Below, in pieces: positions 15,581-22,481 of a stretch of DNA of 34,878 nt (positions within the stretch are counted from its first letter, which is position 1; the number at the start of each line of letters is the position of its first letter). The notes under the pieces were generated by a model that saw only the letters and a program-made list of their open reading frames with translations, was not told where the DNA came from and made no database searches. The DNA comes from Bacteroidales bacterium. GTDB lineage: Bacteria; Bacteroidota; Bacteroidia; Bacteroidales; B18-G4. Position numbers and translations under genes: made by a program. The stretch covers positions 1 through 34,878 of the forward strand of contig JAIOSQ010000074.1 in the NCBI GenBank assembly GCA_021107535.1, written 5' to 3'.

Positions 15581-17764
15581 CTACTTATCTATCCGGCTTG
15601 CTTTTATCACGCCTTTGATCTTCAGTAGTTTATGAACCAACTCATCCAGATGGCCTGAATCTTTAACAATCACCTTGATATAGCCTGTAAAGGCTTCCTT
15701 TTTTGAATCTACCTTAATAGATTGCATGTTAACCCTCAGGTCACCGGAAATGACATTGGTGATTTCGCCCAGCATGCCGATTTTATCCTCACCAGTAATC
15801 CTGATGGTGGCCTGAAATGCAGCGCCATTCTCAGAATCTTTCCATTGAACATTGATCTGCCTGTAGCCATATTTTTCGAGCATCCGCTTCGCATTCGGGC
15901 ATGATTTTCTATGAATGGTGATCCCTTTCCCGATCGTGACAAAACCAAAGACCTTATCTCCCGGTATCGGGTTACAGCATTTCGCCAGTCTGTAGTTCAC
16001 ATTATCCAGTGTCTCATCGATAAGGAGGAAATTTTCATCCGCAGGAGCTTTCTGTTTTACAGTTGGAGGCGTTTGTATCTCTTCTTTGCTTTTTTCGGTG
16101 CTGCCTTTTTCAAGTAAGATATTCCTGATCTCGTTCATATCAGCCTTTTCAAAGGCAATCATACTGTATAGGTCAAGTGCAGATGCAAATTTATAATGTT
16201 TGACAAGCTTATCAATCGCTTCATCGCTGAACTGTATTTTCCAATTTTTGAGTTTCCGGCGCAGGATCTCATTTCCTTCCTGTGCCTCCCTATACTTTTG
16301 TTCTTGAATAGAACGCTTGATCTTGTTCTTGGCCTTGGTTGTTTTGACAAATTGCAGCCAATCCAGCTTGGGGGATTGATTTTTTGAGGTGATAATTTCC
16401 ACTTTATCACCATTATTCAGTTCATAACGGATCGGCACGATCTTATTGTTCACCATGGCTCCGTTACATTGGTCTCCTACCCTGGTATGGATCTCGTAGG
16501 CAAAATCAAGAATAGAGGAACCAAGAGGCAGTTCTTTCAGGTCTCCATCCGGGGTAAAAACAAATATCTTTTCCGACTTTGCCGAACGGATAGGTTCCTT
16601 TTGCTGATCAAATTTCAGCTGATCCGGATTCTCCAGGATATCCCTCACCTGTTCCAGCCATAACTGAGAGTCCTTGGCACTGCCAAAGCCTTTGTACCGC
16701 CAGTGTGCTGCCTGCCCTTTTTCAGCCACTTCGTCCATTCTGCCCGAGCGTATCTGTACCTCTACCCATTTTTTGTTAGGGCCCTGGACGGTAGTATGCA
16801 AGGATTCGTAGCCACTGGCCTTTGGTGTACTGATCCAGTCGCGCAATCGTTTTGGGTTTGGCGTATAAATGTTGGTAACAATAGAATATATCTTCCAGCA
16901 GTCGGTTTTTTCTTTCTTGAGCTTGCTGTTGCTGACGATACGTATTGCAAAGAGATCAAACACCTCTTCAAACTCTACATTCTGTTTTTTCATTTTTTCC
17001 CAAACGGAATGTATTGATTTAGGCCTTCCTTTAATTTCACAATCGAAGTCCTGCAATATCAATTCACGGCTTATCGGATCAATAAACTCATCAATAAAAA
17101 GTTTTCTTTTGGCCTTTGTTTCGGTAATCTTATTGGAAATCTCCTGAAATATTTCAGGATACAGGTACTGCATCAATCTTTCTTCCAGCTCTGATTTAAC
17201 CTTATACAATCCGAGCCTGTGCGTGATTGGCAGGTACACATGCTCTGTTTCAGCTATAAAAATTTCCTGTTTCGATTCAGGAAGATCATGAATTGTACGC
17301 AAATCATGGATCCTGTGGGCAAGTTTCAGGAGGATTACCCTGATATCGTCCACGATGGTCATAAAAAGATTCCTGAATTTTTCAGAATTGACATCAATTC
17401 TTTTGGTATTCAGGTTCGATAGCTTGGTATATTCCTCGATAAGGATGGCAACGGTATCGCCGAATTCTTTTTTGATCTGTGCGAGGGTAATATCCGTTTT
17501 GTTGACAACATCATGAAGAAGGGCGGCAATAACAGAAGTGGCCCCCAAACCAATCTCTTCGGAAGAAACCTTTGCAATCAGGATCGAATGGCAAATATTG
17601 AATTCTCCACTTGCAGTGCGTGCATCCCCATGTCCATCCAGAGCCAGTTCGTAAGCCTTCCTTATCTGTCCCAATTCTTTTTCATCACAATATGGATCAC
17701 AGGATTCGATCAAGCCCTGGAACAGATCTTCTATCTTTTGCATATCCTCTTTTCCTGCTGTCAT
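15581..17764 (-). CDS. Long RelA/SpoT homologue, (p)ppGpp synthetase with probably inactive hydrolase
   Basis: 727-residue RSH enzyme of stringent response. Domains: HD hydrolase-like (about 35-185), synthetase (about 240-355), TGS (about 398-460), zinc-finger-like/CC region (LAKCCNPIPGDKVFG near 600) and ACT (about 650-727). Synthetase motifs are intact: GRPKSIHS, FDLFAIRI, GYESLHTTV and the catalytic Glu335 in VEVQIR. The loop before it reads RLRD, the basic form found in bifunctional Rel enzymes rather than the acidic EFDD of RelA. In the hydrolase site His59, His84 and Asp85 remain, but the catalytic Glu-Asp pair is Asn88-Lys89 (HDVVNKTD), the metal-ligand Asp is His150 (KLAHRIHD), and the guanine-stacking Arg is Thr50. 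Hydrolysis is therefore probably lost (inference). Confidence 0.93.
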   Translation of the reverse strand: MTAGKEDMQKIEDLFQGLIESCDPYCDEKELGQIRKAYELALDGHGDARTASGEFNICHSILIAKVSSEEIGLGATSVIAALLHDVVNKTDITLAQIKKEFGDTVAILIEEYTKLSNLNTKRIDVNSEKFRNLFMTIVDDIRVILLKLAHRIHDLRTIHDLPESKQEIFIAETEHVYLPITHRLGLYKVKSELEERLMQYLYPEIFQEISNKITETKAKRKLFIDEFIDPISRELILQDFDCEIKGRPKSIHSVWEKMKKQNVEFEEVFDLFAIRIVSNSKLKKEKTDCWKIYSIVTNIYTPNPKRLRDWISTPKASGYESLHTTVQGPNKKWVEVQIRSGRMDEVAEKGQAAHWRYKGFGSAKDSQLWLEQVRDILENPDQLKFDQQKEPIRSAKSEKIFVFTPDGDLKELPLGSSILDFAYEIHTRVGDQCNGAMVNNKIVPIRYELNNGDKVEIITSKNQSPKLDWLQFVKTTKAKNKIKRSIQEQKYREAQEGNEILRRKLKNWKIQFSDEAIDKLVKHYKFASALDLYSMIAFEKADMNEIRNILLEKGSTEKSKEEIQTPPTVKQKAPADENFLLIDETLDNVNYRLAKCCNPIPGDKVFGFVTIGKGITIHRKSCPNAKRMLEKYGYRQINVQWKDSENGAAFQATIRITGEDKIGMLGEITNVISGDLRVNMQSIKVDSKKEAFTGYIKVIVKDSGHLDELVHKLLKIKGVIKASRIDK

Positions 17765-17821
17765 TCCGGTTTATTATTGCATTCCTTAGATGGCGGCTCC
17801 AACATATAAAAAAATATCCAT

Positions 17822-17859
17822 AAAAAAGTCCCTGCCACCAGAATAGGCACGCAGGGACT
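17822..17859 (-). terminator. Intrinsic terminator after floA
   Basis: On the minus strand AGTCCCTGC (17859-17851) pairs perfectly with GCAGGGACT (17835-17827), with a 15-nt loop, followed by a run of T. It lies 30 nt beyond the floA stop and separates the clpS-nfeD-floA cluster from relA. Confidence 0.85.
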
Positions 17860-17889
17860 ATATATAAGATAAAATCAGTTTAATTATTT

Positions 17890-18897
17890 TTAGCCTTTAT
17901 CATCTTCCCCGCCTTTTTTTGCAGGACTATCAGGGTTATCTGCGATTGACTCTCTCATCTGAGTATCGGCCATGATATTTTTGTATTTGTAGTAATCCAT
18001 AATACCCAGGTTGCCTTCTCTGAATGCTTCGGCGATGGCCTTGGGCACCTCGGCTTCGGCCTGTATTACATTGGCCCTGGCCTCCTGTGCTTTTGCTATC
18101 ATTTCCTGCTCCCTGGCAACGGCCATTGCCCTTCTTTCTTCGGCCCTGGCCTGGGCGATATTTTTATCGGCATTGGCCTGGTCCATTTGCAGCACGGCAC
18201 CAATGTTTTTACCAATATCGATATCAGCAATATCAATGGACAAAATCTCGAATGCAGTACCTGAGTCAAGGCCTTTTTCCAGCACCACGCGGGATATGGA
18301 ATCAGGGTTTTCGAGCACGAGTTTATGAGAATCTGCAGATCCAATTGAAGATACAACACCTTCCCCAACCCTTGCCAGAACAGTTTCTTCTCCGGCTCCA
18401 CCGACAAGCTGTTTGATGTTAGCCCGAACCGTAACCCTTGCTTTGGCAACAAGCTGAATACCATCTTTTGCTACTGCGGTTACAGGTGGTGTATCGATCA
18501 CTTTCGGGTTAACCGACATCTGCACTGCTTCCAGCACATCACGGCCTGCAAGGTCAATGGCTGTCGCCACTTGGAAACTCAGGGTTATATTAGCTTTATC
18601 TGCAGAGATCAAGGCATTAACGACTGTTTTAACACGTCCACCTGCAAGATAGTGGGCCTCAAGGGAATCCCTGCTGAGTTTTAATCCGGCCTTGGTTGAG
18701 GCAATAAGACTGTTAACAATAATTGGTGGTGGTACTTTTCTCCAGCGCATAAATACAAGTTGGAGCAAGGATATCCTGACACCCGAGACGAGTGCCTTAA
18801 ACCATAATCCAACGGGAATAAAATAAAAGATCAGCCAGAGGGCAAAAAGTGATCCAAAACCTATCGCAATGATAATCCATACTTGTGGGTTTTCCAT
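17890..18897 (-). CDS. floA: Flotillin-like protein FloA
   Basis: 335-residue SPFH/flotillin-like membrane scaffold of the UPF0365 (YqfA) family, associated with functional membrane microdomains. A hydrophobic N-terminal anchor (about 7-40: [20 protein letters not shown] and following) is followed by the family's SPFH part with [30 protein letters not shown] and the domain around [26 protein letters not shown] long Ala/Glu-rich coiled region (about 235-290, repeated AxAEE/AQA patterns) and the conserved end [20 protein letters not shown] complete it. The tail is charged. It starts 5 nt after the NfeD stop; NfeD and flotillin genes are habitual partners. Confidence 0.96.
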   Translation of the reverse strand: MENPQVWIIIAIGFGSLFALWLIFYFIPVGLWFKALVSGVRISLLQLVFMRWRKVPPPIIVNSLIASTKAGLKLSRDSLEAHYLAGGRVKTVVNALISADKANITLSFQVATAIDLAGRDVLEAVQMSVNPKVIDTPPVTAVAKDGIQLVAKARVTVRANIKQLVGGAGEETVLARVGEGVVSSIGSADSHKLVLENPDSISRVVLEKGLDSGTAFEILSIDIADIDIGKNIGAVLQMDQANADKNIAQARAEERRAMAVAREQEMIAKAQEARANVIQAEAEVPKAIAEAFREGNLGIMDYYKYKNIMADTQMRESIADNPDSPAKKGGEDDKG

Positions 18898-18902
18898 GTC
18901 AG

Positions 18903-19370
18903 TTATTCTTTTTGTTTAACATATATCTTATGGTTTTCAATTTTTTCTATTTCAATATCAACACCCGGATCAAGAAATTCGCCCATGGTCCTGACTTCAT
19001 AAAACTGGTCATTAAAAACAGCCTTACCTGTTGGAACAAGCCTTGATACTGATTTTCCCAGATCCCCGGTATTGAGTTTATCCTCATCGATAAGATTGAC
19101 TTTACTTTTGATACTGGTCTTAAGCATCACCCGCCGCCATGTTTTAGCCCGTAGGGAATATGCAAGAATGGCTACTGTTCCAACGATGGTTCCAGCCAAC
19201 ACCCAGTGTCCGGTATTCGTTCCGTAATATACATAAGCCTGCCACACTCCTATCCCGATCAGGATAAAGCCAATAATTCCTGCCACACCTGTTCCGGGGA
19301 TCACAAGGATCTCCAGAATGAGAAATGCAAGTCCAATCATAATTAATGTAACAACTACCAGCCAGAACAT
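18903..19370 (-). CDS. NfeD-like membrane protein
   Basis: 155-residue NfeD-family protein without the protease domain. Three hydrophobic segments in residues 1-75 (including the family's [23 protein letters not shown]) precede a C-terminal OB-fold beta domain (about 100-155) with the typical [35 protein letters not shown]. Such short NfeD proteins pair with flotillin-like FloA/FloT, whose gene follows 5 nt downstream. It starts 20 nt after the ClpS stop, so clpS-nfeD-floA may be one transcript. The OB domain probably faces the cytoplasm and contacts FloA (known for the family, inferred here). Confidence 0.93.
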   Translation of the reverse strand: MFWLVVVTLIMIGLAFLILEILVIPGTGVAGIIGFILIGIGVWQAYVYYGTNTGHWVLAGTIVGTVAILAYSLRAKTWRRVMLKTSIKSKVNLIDEDKLNTGDLGKSVSRLVPTGKAVFNDQFYEVRTMGEFLDPGVDIEIEKIENHKIYVKQKE

Positions 19371-19390
19371 CTTAAAATTTTATAATTAAA

Positions 19391-19663
19391 TTACTGTATT
19401 TCCACGGTAAGGTCTCTCCGTCCCATTTCCTCATGAATCGGCTTCAGATCTTCAAACGATCCATTCTTAACGCCGCATTTTCCTTTTAAATGGGTAATGA
19501 GGGCACATTGTTCAGCCTGCTGATGTTCATGTTCGCAAATCTCTACCAGGGTTTTGATGACATGATCAAAAGTATTATGCTCATCATTGAACAACACCAA
19601 CTCCCTGACATCTGTTAAAAGCTCTTCGGTATATCCCAGCGGATCTGATTTCTCCTTAACCAT
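19391..19663 (-). CDS. clpS: ATP-dependent Clp protease adaptor ClpS
   Basis: About 90 residues. ClpS delivers proteins with N-degrons to ClpA/ClpC-ClpP. The family core is visible: ELVLFNDEHNTFDHVIKTLVEICEHEHQQAEQCALITHLKGKC, including the NDE-N-T-F-V segment that contacts the N-end residue. The Bacteroidetes type has the second Cys-containing stretch GKCGVKNGSFEDLKPIHEEM. I set the start at the Met giving MVKEKSDPLGY; an in-frame ATG ten codons upstream (19693) adds MFTFITNSHT, which does not resemble the family. A large heptad array with a G-quadruplex motif lies just upstream at 19744-19813. Confidence 0.9.
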   Translation of the reverse strand: MVKEKSDPLGYTEELLTDVRELVLFNDEHNTFDHVIKTLVEICEHEHQQAEQCALITHLKGKCGVKNGSFEDLKPIHEEMGRRDLTVEIQ

Positions 19664-19743
19664 AGTATGAGAATTTGTGATAAAAGTAAACATAAATCCG
19701 GTTATTATAACAAAATTTAGCAGATTGTTGAGAAAATTAAGAA

Positions 19744-19813
19744 GGTGTTGGGTTTTGGGGGTTGGGGTTTGGGTTAGTTTTAAGTTTTGAGTTTTGAGTT
19801 TTGAGTTTTAAAT
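19744..19813. repeat. Ten-unit degenerate heptad array
   Basis: Units in phase: GGTGTTG, GGTTTTG, GGGGTTG, GGGTTTG, GGTTAGT, TTTAAGT, TTTGAGT, TTTGAGT, TTTGAGT, TTTAAAT. Neighbouring units differ by one or two bases, distant ones share little, as if the array grew and mutated stepwise. The left part forms a G-quadruplex motif (19750-19773). Confidence 0.85.
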
Positions 19814-19986
19814 TAATTCAGAATTCGACACCTGGTCCCATATTATTTATCTTTGCTATCAAAGCACCCTAATTCAAAACTTAAAACTTAAAACTCAAAA
19901 CCATTATCTGTGATCATCTGTTTAATCCGTTTCATCCGTGTTCCATTTAAATATAAAATCTCGCATACCAAATGAACAATCTTAAA

Positions 19987-19994
19987 TATATTTG
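19987..19994 (+). promoter_or_regulatory. -7 promoter element upstream of the Nudix gene
   Basis: TATATTTG matches TAnnTTTG; about 80 nt before the GTG start, with a heptad array (20013-20039) in the leader. A second exact match, TATCTTTG, lies at 19848-19855. Neither has a clear -33 TTG. Confidence 0.5.
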
Positions 19995-20012
19995 CATTAA
20001 AGCACCCAATTT

Positions 20013-20039
20013 AAAACTCAAAACTCAAAACTTAAAACT
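20013..20039. repeat. 27-bp heptad array, exact reverse copy of 19776-19802
   Basis: AAAACTC, AAAACTC, AAAACTT, AAAACT. Identical to the right arm at 20775-20801 and the exact reverse complement of 19776-19802 and 20738-20764, so the Nudix gene is bracketed by the same sequence. Confidence 0.85.
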
Positions 20040-20074
20040 ACATAAAAAGCCTCCTTAGCAAGGAATCAGCTCCC

Positions 20075-20752
20075 GTGAATTACTTAACTTCGCAGATTCA
20101 AATTAATGACATGCCTCTTGATCCATCATTTCCAACAAGACTGAAGCAGCAACTTTCATATGGATTACCGGGAATGTCGTCTCAGGAGAAGATGGTACCT
20201 GCCACAAGGCGAAAAGAAATACTAAACAGTAAAGGGTATCTTGCTGGGAGAAAAGCCGCTGTTTTAATTTGTTTTTATCCTGATCATCATCATAACATTC
20301 GATTGGTTTTGATCAAACGTAGTGTATATGACGGGGTCCACAGCGGGCAAATATCATTTCCGGGTGGAAAGCCTGAGCAAGAAGACACAGACCTGGTACA
20401 AACAGCCTTACGGGAAGCAATGGAAGAAACCGGTATTGACAGGAACAAGGTGGAGGTCTTAGGTAAACTGAGCACCATTTATATCCCACCAAGTAATTAT
20501 GTCGTACAGCCTGTTCTCGGCTGGCTGAGTACCGAGCCTGAATTTGTTCCTGAAGTTGCGGAAGTCTCGGAGATCCTGAGGATTCCTTTATCTGAGTTTT
20601 CTAATCCCGGAAATGTGCAGGAAAAAGAAATTATTCAAAGAAACTCACAAAAGGTGATGGTTCCCTGCTATTACATACAGGGGCACATTATTTGGGGAGC
20701 TACTGCGATGATACTTAGTGAGATGATAGACCTTATTAGTTTTAAGTTTTGA
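20075..20752 (+). CDS. Nudix hydrolase, CoA pyrophosphatase type (NudL/UPF0035-like)
   Basis: 225-residue Nudix enzyme likely to cleave coenzyme A or its derivatives to 3',5'-ADP and 4'-phosphopantetheine. Family signature: VLIKRSVYDGVHSGQISFPGGK (about 78-99), the UPF0035 motif preceding the Nudix box, then ALREAMEETGI (111-121) with the catalytic REAxEE glutamates. The spacing from the glycine to the Arg-Glu pair is 15, as in NudL. The start is GTG with AAGGA 10 nt upstream; an ATG at 20111 is the alternative. The last codons (SFKF, stop) are written by a heptad array that belongs to the perfect inverted repeat 20738-20801. Confidence 0.88.
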   Translation: MNYLTSQIQINDMPLDPSFPTRLKQQLSYGLPGMSSQEKMVPATRRKEILNSKGYLAGRKAAVLICFYPDHHHNIRLVLIKRSVYDGVHSGQISFPGGKPEQEDTDLVQTALREAMEETGIDRNKVEVLGKLSTIYIPPSNYVVQPVLGWLSTEPEFVPEVAEVSEILRIPLSEFSNPGNVQEKEIIQRNSQKVMVPCYYIQGHIIWGATAMILSEMIDLISFKF

Positions 20753-20801
20753 GTTTTGAGTTTTGAATTAATTTAAAACTCAAAACTCAAAACTTAAAAC
20801 T
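20738..20801. repeat. Perfect 27-bp inverted repeat of heptads between convergent genes
   Basis: Left arm 20738-20764 (AGTTTTA, AGTTTTG, AGTTTTG, AGTTTT) and right arm 20775-20801 are exact reverse complements, separated by GAATTAATTT. Both flanking genes end inside it: the Nudix TGA at 20750-20752 and the OsmC TGA at 20803-20801. It would form a long A/U-rich hairpin at both mRNA 3' ends. There is no T-tract, so if it terminates transcription it is not a classic intrinsic terminator. Confidence 0.9.
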
Positions 20802-21214
20802 CATTGAACAATTATCTCATGCGTAAGCGTTGAACTCTTTAATAACATCGCACTTACGCCACAATACCTGTCCTGGGAAAGAATTATAGCTTTTTCTAAT
20901 TTTTTCATGGGCAGATCTTTACCCCTGAAAATATACCGGAGGTGAATGCTGTGATAATACTTCGGATGTTCATCAGTAAGTTCTCCTTCCACCTCAACAT
21001 TGAAATACTCAGGCACTACCCTCATTTTCTTCAGAATTGAGATCACATCCATCCCGGTGCAAGCTGCAAGCGAAACAAGGGTTAATCCTTTTGGCCTCGG
21101 CCCTCTGTTTTCTCCTCCTACTGCTTCCTCAGCATCGAGTATTATTTTGAAACCATTAATTTCAGCCTCAAAAGCCATATTTTCTTTCCAGGTGGTGTTG
21201 ATTTTTTGTTTCAT
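20801..21214 (-). CDS. OsmC family peroxiredoxin-like protein
   Basis: 137-residue OsmC/Ohr superfamily protein. Two conserved cysteines: Cys52 in LAACTGMDVISIL and Cys118 in DRYCGVSAML, with ENRGPRPKGLTLVSLAAC ahead of the first, all standard for the YhfA/OsmC branch that reduces organic hydroperoxides by a Cys pair. The start is the ATG at 21214, since the longer frame opens with TTG. A -7 box TACCTTTG lies 30 nt upstream. The stop codon touches the inverted repeat shared with the convergent Nudix gene. The physiological substrate is unknown. Confidence 0.93.
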   Translation of the reverse strand: MKQKINTTWKENMAFEAEINGFKIILDAEEAVGGENRGPRPKGLTLVSLAACTGMDVISILKKMRVVPEYFNVEVEGELTDEHPKYYHSIHLRYIFRGKDLPMKKLEKAIILSQDRYCGVSAMLLKSSTLTHEIIVQ

Positions 21215-21243
21215 AATCAAATCGTTTTTTGTGTAACAATTTG

Positions 21244-21251
21244 CAAAGGTA
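21244..21251 (-). promoter_or_regulatory. -7 promoter element of the OsmC gene
   Basis: Minus strand TACCTTTG, an exact TAnnTTTG match 30 nt before the ATG. No TTG at the expected distance. Confidence 0.58.
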
Positions 21252-21290
21252 ATTGTTTGGTGCTAAAATGAAGATGATGTTTTGGAGAGC

Positions 21291-21341
21291 AGGTACAGGG
21301 TACAAGGTACAAGGTACAGGGTGCAGGGGACGGGGGACGGG
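21291..21341. repeat. Heptad array drifting into a G-quadruplex motif
   Basis: Units: AGGTACA, GGGTACA, AGGTACA, AGGTACA, GGGTGCA, GGGGACG, GGGGACG. The G-rich end gives four runs of at least three G at 21319-21341. Confidence 0.85.
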
Positions 21342-21355
21342 CAATCGACTATTAC

Positions 21356-21405
21356 CTCGTTCTTCGGTGCTCGGTGTTCGTTCTTCGTTCTTCGATCTTC
21401 GGTCT
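21356..21405. repeat. Second heptad array beside the first
   Basis: Units in phase: GTTCTTC, GGTGCTC, GGTGTTC, GTTCTTC, GTTCTTC, GATCTTC, GGTCTTT. Ends against the stop of the downstream beta-propeller gene. Its motif recurs, inverted or direct, at 27611-27645 and 30582-30612. Confidence 0.85.
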
Positions 21406-22476
21406 TTAATTGAAAAAGAATTCCCCGGGAATGATTCCTGCCGAGAATGAATCTACCTTCTCATTCAAATCCGGATCGATCCTGTATACCAGTCCGTTTT
21501 GAGTATAATCCAAAGGATTGCTGGTAAAAACCATTCCGGAAACCGAATCAAATCCCAATGCGTAAAACATTGTCGGAGATGATACTACAAGGTTTAATTC
21601 AAGTGTTTGTGCAGATACTTCCTGGGAATACAAGCCTCCCGGATAATTAAAAAACATCTTCTCCCCTGCCTTGTCAATCACCAATTTTTCAGGATGATCT
21701 GTTGTGCCCGGAAACTCCAGTGTTTTTGTGATGGAATAGTCCTGTGGGTCGATGCAGACCAATTTGCCTTTGGTATCATCCGCCCCGGGAAAACCGTTCC
21801 ATCCCTTTCCTGAACACATGACCCATACAAGTCCATTCTTATCCTGAACGATCCCAGTGGGTTTATCACCAACAATTAGACTTTTTATTGCCTGATCCGT
21901 ACTTATATCAATCACTGTTATGCTGCTATCAATAGACAATCCACCCTGGTTGAGTACCCAAACGCTCTCTCCTACTTGCAGCATTTTCTCAGGACCTGTC
22001 GCCGTGGCAATATTTCCGCTTATGGTATTTGAATTCAGATCAACAATGTAAACCTGGTTGTCCCAGCTTGTAACATAGGCCTTAAAGGCATCAAGGCCAA
22101 GAAAATACCTTGGAAGGTTGATCCCTTCTATAGAACCTGAAGACACCAGGTCGTCCTTTGCCGCTACTTCGATTCTTCCGGCATTGTTCACCACAATGTA
22201 TATCTTGTCCTGGTGGACACTGATAGATTGAACCAGGTTCCCGAGCGTAAATCCGTTCACCCCTTCAAATACATGATTATCAACTTCGTCCGTATCCCGA
22301 TAATAAATACTCAGAGTGCCACTGCCACTCTGAAAAGGCCCTTCATTTACAATAAAAACACGCTTATCGGTTTTTATCGGAATAACTGGATTGTCGTCAT
22401 CTTTTTTACAAGAGCTGATGATAAATACACCTGACAAGATCAGTAGTGCAATAAAGAGTAATTTTTTCTTGAACAT
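21406..22476 (-). CDS. Surface beta-propeller lipoprotein, BtuG-like (DUF5074/YncE-like)
   Basis: 356-residue lipoprotein. The signal peptide ends at Cys23 (FIISSC), followed at once by KKDDD, which resembles the Bacteroidetes lipoprotein export signal for display on the cell surface. The body has about seven repeats of the YncE/NHL kind (KIYIVVNNAGRIEVAAKDDL, QVYIVDLNSNTISGNI, SVWVLNQGGL, LVWVMCSGKGWNG, KLVCIDPQDYSITKTLEFPG, KMFFNYPGG, LVYRIDPDLNEKV). It is encoded 5 nt after a BtuB-like receptor controlled by a cobalamin riboswitch. In Bacteroides, such partners (BtuG) are seven-bladed propellers that capture B12 with very high affinity; that role here is inferred from context and fold. Confidence 0.82.
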   Translation of the reverse strand: MFKKKLLFIALLILSGVFIISSCKKDDDNPVIPIKTDKRVFIVNEGPFQSGSGTLSIYYRDTDEVDNHVFEGVNGFTLGNLVQSISVHQDKIYIVVNNAGRIEVAAKDDLVSSGSIEGINLPRYFLGLDAFKAYVTSWDNQVYIVDLNSNTISGNIATATGPEKMLQVGESVWVLNQGGLSIDSSITVIDISTDQAIKSLIVGDKPTGIVQDKNGLVWVMCSGKGWNGFPGADDTKGKLVCIDPQDYSITKTLEFPGTTDHPEKLVIDKAGEKMFFNYPGGLYSQEVSAQTLELNLVVSSPTMFYALGFDSVSGMVFTSNPLDYTQNGLVYRIDPDLNEKVDSFSAGIIPGEFFFN

Positions 22477-22481
22477 TTTTT

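Larger units (their letters stand above)
19694..20074. other. Divergent gap filled with heptad arrays and duplicated promoter-like units
   Basis: Between clpS (minus) and the Nudix gene (plus), no reading frame. Contents in order: a ten-heptad array 19744-19813; TATCTTTG at 19848-19855 followed by AAGCACCC and AAAACTT-type heptads to about 19904; a 9-nt-period run of ATCTGTTTA, ATCCGTTTC, ATCCGTGTT (about 19906-19943); then a second TATATTTG at 19987-19994 followed again by AAGCACCC and the same heptads to 20039. Confidence 0.75.

Noticed and set aside
17827-17859. tRNA-like stem of 9 bp downstream of floA
   Set aside because: No cloverleaf arms; followed by a T-tract on the minus strand, which fits an intrinsic terminator.
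18011-18416. Long plus-strand frames opposite floA
   Set aside because: Shadows of the Ala/Glu-rich floA coding region; composition is antisense-like and no family is recognisable.
19744-20039. Possible CRISPR array
   Set aside because: Units are 7 nt with no spacers and no cas genes; these are tandem microrepeats.
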